Shown here piece by piece: positions 7,245 to 10,685 of a DNA stretch of 10,685 bases. Location: assembly GCA_946886475.1 (NCBI GenBank), contig CAMPIQ010000127.1, positions 1 through 10,685 on the forward strand, given 5' to 3'. Position 1 is the stretch's first letter; each line of letters begins with the position of its first letter. The notes under the pieces are model-generated. The model had not been told where the DNA came from. It worked only from the letters and a program-made list of their open reading frames with translations, and did no database searches. Origin of the DNA: an uncultured Chitinophagales bacterium (GTDB taxonomy: Bacteria; Bacteroidota; Bacteroidia; Chitinophagales; Chitinophagaceae). The position numbers and the translations under genes were made by a program.

Positions 7245-7279
7245 CGGGAATCTTCAATCGGGAATGATCAATGGTCAAT
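7245..7279 (+). repeat. Degenerate 7-bp tandem array, left arm
   Basis: Five consecutive 7-base units all ending in AAT: CGGGAAT (7245), CTTCAAT (7252), CGGGAAT (7259), GATCAAT (7266), GGTCAAT (7273). The array begins 4 bases after the malQ stop. It is the counterpart, in opposite orientation, of the array at 7325-7366, and the 45 bases between them are AT-rich. Confidence 0.7.
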
Positions 7280-7324
7280 AGAAGTTAAAACTTAAATTTC
7301 TAATACATTATTTAAACAACCGGC

Positions 7325-7366
7325 ATTCACGATTCACGACTAACGACTGACGATTCCCGATTCCCA
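7325..7366 (-). repeat. Degenerate 7-bp tandem array, right arm
   Basis: Six consecutive 7-base units: ATTCACG (7325), ATTCACG (7332), ACTAACG (7339), ACTGACG (7346), ATTCCCG (7353), ATTCCCA (7360). Read on the minus strand they become TGGGAAT, CGGGAAT, CGTCAGT, CGTTAGT, CGTGAAT, CGTGAAT, the same unit type as the left arm. The array ends 21 bases before the epimerase ATG. Together the arms form a long imperfect inverted repeat. Confidence 0.75.
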
Positions 7367-7387
7367 AATCACCATACTACTCACCAC

Positions 7388-8416
7388 ATGAAAGTTGCAT
7401 ATCACAGTTTCAATCTCAAATTCAGGTATCCTTTTGGAATATCAAGAGGCACTAAAACGCACCAGCCAACATTTGTGGTAGAACTCGAACACCTTGGAAG
7501 GAAAGGTTATGGAGAGGCTCCCGCCATCTCATATTACCATATTCCGGTTGAAAAAATGATTGAAGACCTGGAACGTAAAAAAATTTTTGTAGAGAAATTT
7601 GCTTTTACAGAACCTGACAGGTGGTGGCATTACCTGCATCATTTATTTCCCAATAATAATTTTCTGGTATGTGCCCTTGACATGGCCGGCTGGGACCTCT
7701 ATGGAAAAATCAAAGAGAAACCACTAAAAGAATTCTGGCCGGCCAATGCATCCAGTCAGCCGGTCTGTGATTATACCATAGGCATTGATACCATTGAAAA
7801 AATGGTTGAAAAGCTTAATGAAAAGCCCTGGCCTATCTACAAGATAAAACTGGGAACAGACAGGGATATTGAGATCATTGAACAATTGAGGAAACATACC
7901 AGCTCGGTTTTCCGTATAGATGCCAATGCTGCATGGAAAGCTGATGAAGCAATTGAAAAGATCGCGGCTTTTAAAGACCTGGGAGTTGAATTCATTGAAC
8001 AACCTCTGGCAAAAGATGACTGGGAAGGAATGAAATTTTTATTTGAACGCTCACCCTTACCCTTATACGCAGACGAATCCTGTGTATTGGAAGAAGATGT
8101 AGATAAATGTTATGGCCATTTTCATGGTATCAATATCAAACTCACCAAATGCAGCGGCATTACACCTGCATTAAGAATGATCAAAAGAGCAAGAGAACTG
8201 AATATGGGCATCATGGTAGGAGCAATGAATGAATCAACACTTGGTTCCGCCGCCATTGCCCATCTTATACCACAGGTTGATCATATAGATGCGGATGGTC
8301 CGTTGCTGCTTGAGGAAGACATTGCAACCGGGCTGACCTTTCTTGATGATGGCCGTCTGCTCACCTCAGATGCGCCAGGTCTGGGAATTCAATTCACCGG
8401 AATTTTCAGGAAATAG
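7388..8416 (+). CDS. Dipeptide epimerase, enolase superfamily (L-Ala-D/L-Glu type)
   Basis: 342 aa, normal length for the muconate-lactonizing subgroup, cytoplasmic. It should epimerise the C-alpha of a dipeptide, classically L-Ala-D-Glu to L-Ala-L-Glu during murein-peptide recycling. Visible signatures: a capping N-terminal domain with TFVVELEHLG...GYGEAP at 28-45; ALDMAGWDLYGK at 96-107; the KxK base motif at Lys152/Lys154 (YKIKLG); metal ligands Asp178 (RIDANAAW), Glu204 (FIEQPL) and Asp229 (ADES); the opposing base Lys251 (NIKLTKCSG); and the DxD pair Asp301/Asp303 (DADGP), which in dipeptide epimerases grips the substrate amino group. All catalytic residues are present. Members from Bacteroidota differ in substrate (a Cytophaga enzyme prefers other dipeptides), so the exact dipeptide is open. 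No murein peptidase gene is adjacent; it is separated from malQ by the heptamer repeats. Confidence 0.92.
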   Translation: MKVAYHSFNLKFRYPFGISRGTKTHQPTFVVELEHLGRKGYGEAPAISYYHIPVEKMIEDLERKKIFVEKFAFTEPDRWWHYLHHLFPNNNFLVCALDMAGWDLYGKIKEKPLKEFWPANASSQPVCDYTIGIDTIEKMVEKLNEKPWPIYKIKLGTDRDIEIIEQLRKHTSSVFRIDANAAWKADEAIEKIAAFKDLGVEFIEQPLAKDDWEGMKFLFERSPLPLYADESCVLEEDVDKCYGHFHGINIKLTKCSGITPALRMIKRARELNMGIMVGAMNESTLGSAAIAHLIPQVDHIDADGPLLLEEDIATGLTFLDDGRLLTSDAPGLGIQFTGIFRK

Positions 8417-8460
8417 AAACTTTTCAGAAGGCAATGGTGAAATGATCCATTTTTCTGCCT

Positions 8461-8482
8461 AAAAAAAACATGCTTTCATGTT
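8461..8482 (-). terminator. Terminator-like hairpin on the minus strand
   Basis: Arms AACATG (8467-8472) and CATGTT (8477-8482) flank CTTT. Read on the minus strand the hairpin is followed by a run of eight T (complement of the A-run 8461-8468), as in an intrinsic terminator. The stem is short and AT-rich, and no minus-strand gene ends here, so it may be a chance structure. Confidence 0.25.
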
Positions 8483-8603
8483 GTAAAACACCTGCACACC
8501 ATACTCCCTGAAGATAAATTGCATTGTATTTTAAAACTTCAAAGGGATGAAAACAATTGTGAAAAACGGCCTCAAATTTGCGTTGATTGCACAAACCACC
8601 CTG

Positions 8604-9452
8604 ATGCAAAAATTACTTATTATTTTAATTGGTTGCTTTTCAGGCCTTCAATCCATTGCACAATTACAGGCCGGCGTATTTGGTGGCATTGCCAACTATC
8701 ATGGTGATCTTTCTGAGAAGGTTTTTCAAAATCCAAAAGGCGCCTTTGGAATCACAGTTGGCTATGAGATCAATTCACGTATCAACCTGAGGGCAGGTGT
8801 AACGTTTGCTAAAGTGGGGGGCGCTGATAGCCTGAGCAGCAGTGCCGACCTTCGTTTAAGAAACCTCAGCTTTGAATCTCCAATAACCGAATTCAGTCTT
8901 GTTGGTGAATTCAACACGCTGGATATGGATATAAAAAGTTGGTCTCCTTATGTGTTTGCAGGCCTTGGTGTGTTTCATTATAATCCATATACATTTGACC
9001 GGAGTGGCAACAGGGTTTATCTTCAGCCACTGAGTACGGAAGGTCAGGGTGTTGCCGGTTATCCGGATACAAAACCATATTCTCTTACGCAGTTAGCCAT
9101 CCCATTTGGAGGTGGCATTAAATATAATATCACAGACAACATACGACTGGCGCTTGAAATTGGCATGCGCAAGCTTTTTACGGACCACCTTGATGATGTA
9201 AGTGGTAATTATGCCGATGCCGGAGAATTACTGGCCGCCAGAGGACCTCTTGCAGTTGACCTCGCCTTTCGTGAAGATGAGGTGCCCGGTGGCGATCCTG
9301 CATATCCCGCCAAAGGCGAGCAAAGAGGAAGTCCTAAATATAAAGACTACTATTATTTTAGCGGTTTGCATGTTATATTCCGCTTACCGGAGGGCAGGGG
9401 CGGAGACCGTGCTGCCAAAAAAAGCGGCTATGGTTGTCCTACCGTATTCTAA
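8604..9452 (+). CDS. DUF6089-like outer membrane beta-barrel protein
   Basis: I chose the ATG at 8604 because it gives a clean 20-residue signal peptide (MQKLLIILIGCFSGLQSIAQ) directly followed by LQAGVFGGIANYHGDL, the usual opening of this family. An in-frame ATG at 8547, preceded by a more A-rich stretch, would add 19 residues and remains possible. The 282-aa product has alternating polar and hydrophobic strands rich in Gly and aromatics (FGITVGYEINSRINLRAGV, about 52-70; SWSPYVFAGLGVFHYN, about 112-127; LAIPFGGGIKYNI; LALEIGMRKLFTDHLDD), with a last strand YYYFSGLHVIF and a short GCP tail. This fits an eight- to ten-strand outer-membrane barrel. Members often occur as paralogues in Bacteroidota; their function is not established. 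It follows the epimerase by 187 bases and precedes ubiD by 62. Confidence 0.85.
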   Translation: MQKLLIILIGCFSGLQSIAQLQAGVFGGIANYHGDLSEKVFQNPKGAFGITVGYEINSRINLRAGVTFAKVGGADSLSSSADLRLRNLSFESPITEFSLVGEFNTLDMDIKSWSPYVFAGLGVFHYNPYTFDRSGNRVYLQPLSTEGQGVAGYPDTKPYSLTQLAIPFGGGIKYNITDNIRLALEIGMRKLFTDHLDDVSGNYADAGELLAARGPLAVDLAFREDEVPGGDPAYPAKGEQRGSPKYKDYYYFSGLHVIFRLPEGRGGDRAAKKSGYGCPTVF

Positions 9453-9477
9453 TCAATTGTTTACCTGATTTTAAACA

Positions 9478-9507
9478 TTTTTATCACGCAGTGCGGGTTT
9501 ACCTTTG
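9478..9507 (+). promoter_or_regulatory. Putative promoter of the UbiD-family gene
   Basis: TACCTTTG (9500-9507) is a perfect TANNTTTG -7 box, with TTTT (9478-9481) 18 bases upstream as a three-of-four match to TTTG. The box ends only 7 bases before the ATG at 9515, so the mRNA would be leaderless or nearly so. Confidence 0.5.
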
Positions 9508-9514
9508 CCCCGCC

Positions 9515-10685
9515 ATGGCATATAAAAATCAACAACACTTTATTGAGACGCTTGAAAAAGCAGGTGAACTATTACGCATAAAGACCTATGTTAATCCTCA
9601 TCTCGAAATATCAGAGATCACCGACCGAATCAGTAAAACCAACGGTGGCGGTAAAGCATTGCTGTTTGAAAACACGGGATATGATTTCCCGGTATTGATG
9701 AATGCTTATGGCAGTGAGAAAAGAATGTGTCTGGCGCTTGGCGTTGAACAATTAGATGACGTTGCCAGAGAAATAGAACGTTTGTTCCATATGCTGTCAG
9801 CTCCCAAAGAGAATATCATTGATAAATTAAAACTACTTCCCAGGCTTGGACAGTTTGCCAGCTGGATGCCCCGTGTGAGATCGGGAAGGGGAGAATGTCA
9901 GCAGGTGATCTGGCAGGGTGAACAGGCCGACATTACCAAATTACCGGTGATCACCTGCTGGCCAAAAGATGGTGGTCCATTTGTAACCTTACCCGTAATT
10001 CACACCAAGGATCCGAATACACAATCAAGAAATGTTGGAATGTACCGCATGCAGGTTTTTGGCGCGAAGCTTACCGGTATGCACTGGCATAAGCATAAGG
10101 TTTCCGCAAAACATTTCAATGAATATAAAAAACTGGGAAGAAGAATGCCGGTTGCAGTTGCTTTGGGAGGCGACCCTGTTTATGCCTATTCCGCAACGGC
10201 ACCTTTACCCGAAAATGTAGATGAATACATGCTAGCCGGCTTTTTGAGAAAGAAAAAAGTTGAGCTGGTAAAATGTATAACCCAACCTGAAATTGAAGTA
10301 CCGGCCGATGCGGACTTTGTAATTGAAGGCTTTGTAGATCCGGATGATGAATTGATCTGGGAAGGTCCTTTTGGCGATCATACAGGATACTATTCGTTAC
10401 CGGACTGGTATCCCAGGTTTCACATCACCTGCATCACACATAGGAAGGATCCGGTATATCCGGCAACCATAGTGGGCATTCCTCCACAGGAAGATGCATG
10501 GCTTGGTAAAGCAACTGAAAGAATATTTCTGGCTCCCATGAAAATGACCATGATCCCTGAGATCATGGATATGGATATGCCTGTTGAAGGTGTATTTCAC
10601 AATCTGGTGATAGCACAGATCAAAAAAGATTATGCAGGCCAGGGACAAAAAGTAATGAATGCCATGTGGGGAGCAGGACAAATGA
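9515..10685 (+). CDS. UbiD-family decarboxylase, 5' part (cut by window edge)
   Basis: The frame MAYKNQQHFIETLEKAGELLRI is open from the ATG at 9515 to the last base: 390 codons plus one base, with no stop. The family is usually about 480-620 residues, so the end lies outside the window. UbiD enzymes use prenylated FMN (made by UbiX) to decarboxylate, reversibly, aromatic or alpha,beta-unsaturated acids. Seen here: the N-terminal ISEITDRISKTNGGGKALLFEN (32-53), ITCWPKDGGPFVTLP (146-160), RNVGMYRMQ at 172-180 (cofactor-site Asn and Arg), MPVAVALGGDP (211-221), and EGPFGDHTGYY (283-293), whose Glu283 and Asp288 match the acidic catalytic positions. Annotated relatives in Bacteroidota are often called menaquinone-biosynthesis decarboxylase, but no ubiX or quinone gene is visible to confirm this. 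Soluble, cytoplasmic. Confidence 0.93.
   Translation, partial: MAYKNQQHFIETLEKAGELLRIKTYVNPHLEISEITDRISKTNGGGKALLFENTGYDFPVLMNAYGSEKRMCLALGVEQLDDVAREIERLFHMLSAPKENIIDKLKLLPRLGQFASWMPRVRSGRGECQQVIWQGEQADITKLPVITCWPKDGGPFVTLPVIHTKDPNTQSRNVGMYRMQVFGAKLTGMHWHKHKVSAKHFNEYKKLGRRMPVAVALGGDPVYAYSATAPLPENVDEYMLAGFLRKKKVELVKCITQPEIEVPADADFVIEGFVDPDDELIWEGPFGDHTGYYSLPDWYPRFHITCITHRKDPVYPATIVGIPPQEDAWLGKATERIFLAPMKMTMIPEIMDMDMPVEGVFHNLVIAQIKKDYAGQGQKVMNAMWGAGQM

Noticed and set aside
7245..7366. CRISPR array
   Set aside because: Units are only 7 bp, degenerate and directly abutting, with no spacers and no cas genes.
10397..10681. Minus-strand 94-codon open frame inside the UbiD-family gene
   Set aside because: It overlaps the strongly conserved EGPFGDHTGYY region of the plus-strand gene and looks like a shadow frame.

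Overview
The window looks like a chromosomal housekeeping stretch from a member of the Bacteroidota, most likely Chitinophagaceae or a close relative. The evidence is an AT-leaning composition, no Shine-Dalgarno sequences before the genes, several -7 boxes of the Bacteroidota type (TANNTTTG), and typical families: a DUF6089-type outer membrane protein, a CBM20-bearing MalQ, an exported vWA protein and an antitoxin-like small protein. The placement rests on recognised families, not on a database search.

Layout. Positions 1-194 are a leader region with a short perfect palindrome. dnaK follows (195-2099, +) and ends in a strong intrinsic terminator. A 78-aa acidic antitoxin-like protein (2312-2548, -) is divergent from an exported vWA protein (2701-4134, +). 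A small two-helix membrane protein of 51 aa (4243-4398, -) is divergent from a large DPE2-like 4-alpha-glucanotransferase (4556-7240, +). The next gap holds two oppositely oriented arrays of degenerate 7-bp repeats. It is followed by an enolase-superfamily dipeptide epimerase (7388-8416, +), a DUF6089-like outer-membrane beta-barrel protein (8604-9452, +) and a UbiD-family decarboxylase (9515 to beyond the right edge, +).

The genes do not form one pathway. dnaK is protein-folding housekeeping, MalQ handles maltose and glucan chains, the epimerase probably works in murein-peptide recycling or dipeptide use, and UbiD-like enzymes decarboxylate aromatic or alpha,beta-unsaturated acids, often for quinone synthesis. 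Most genes seem to be separate transcription units.

I found no convincing new multi-gene system. The points most worth a second look are: a Gly-to-Cys change at a near-invariant position of the DnaK phosphate loop, with two further unusual residues in its substrate-binding domain; the plant-DPE2-like architecture of MalQ; the paired heptamer arrays at 7245-7366; the 51-aa membrane protein; and promoters that predict almost leaderless mRNAs for the vWA and UbiD genes.
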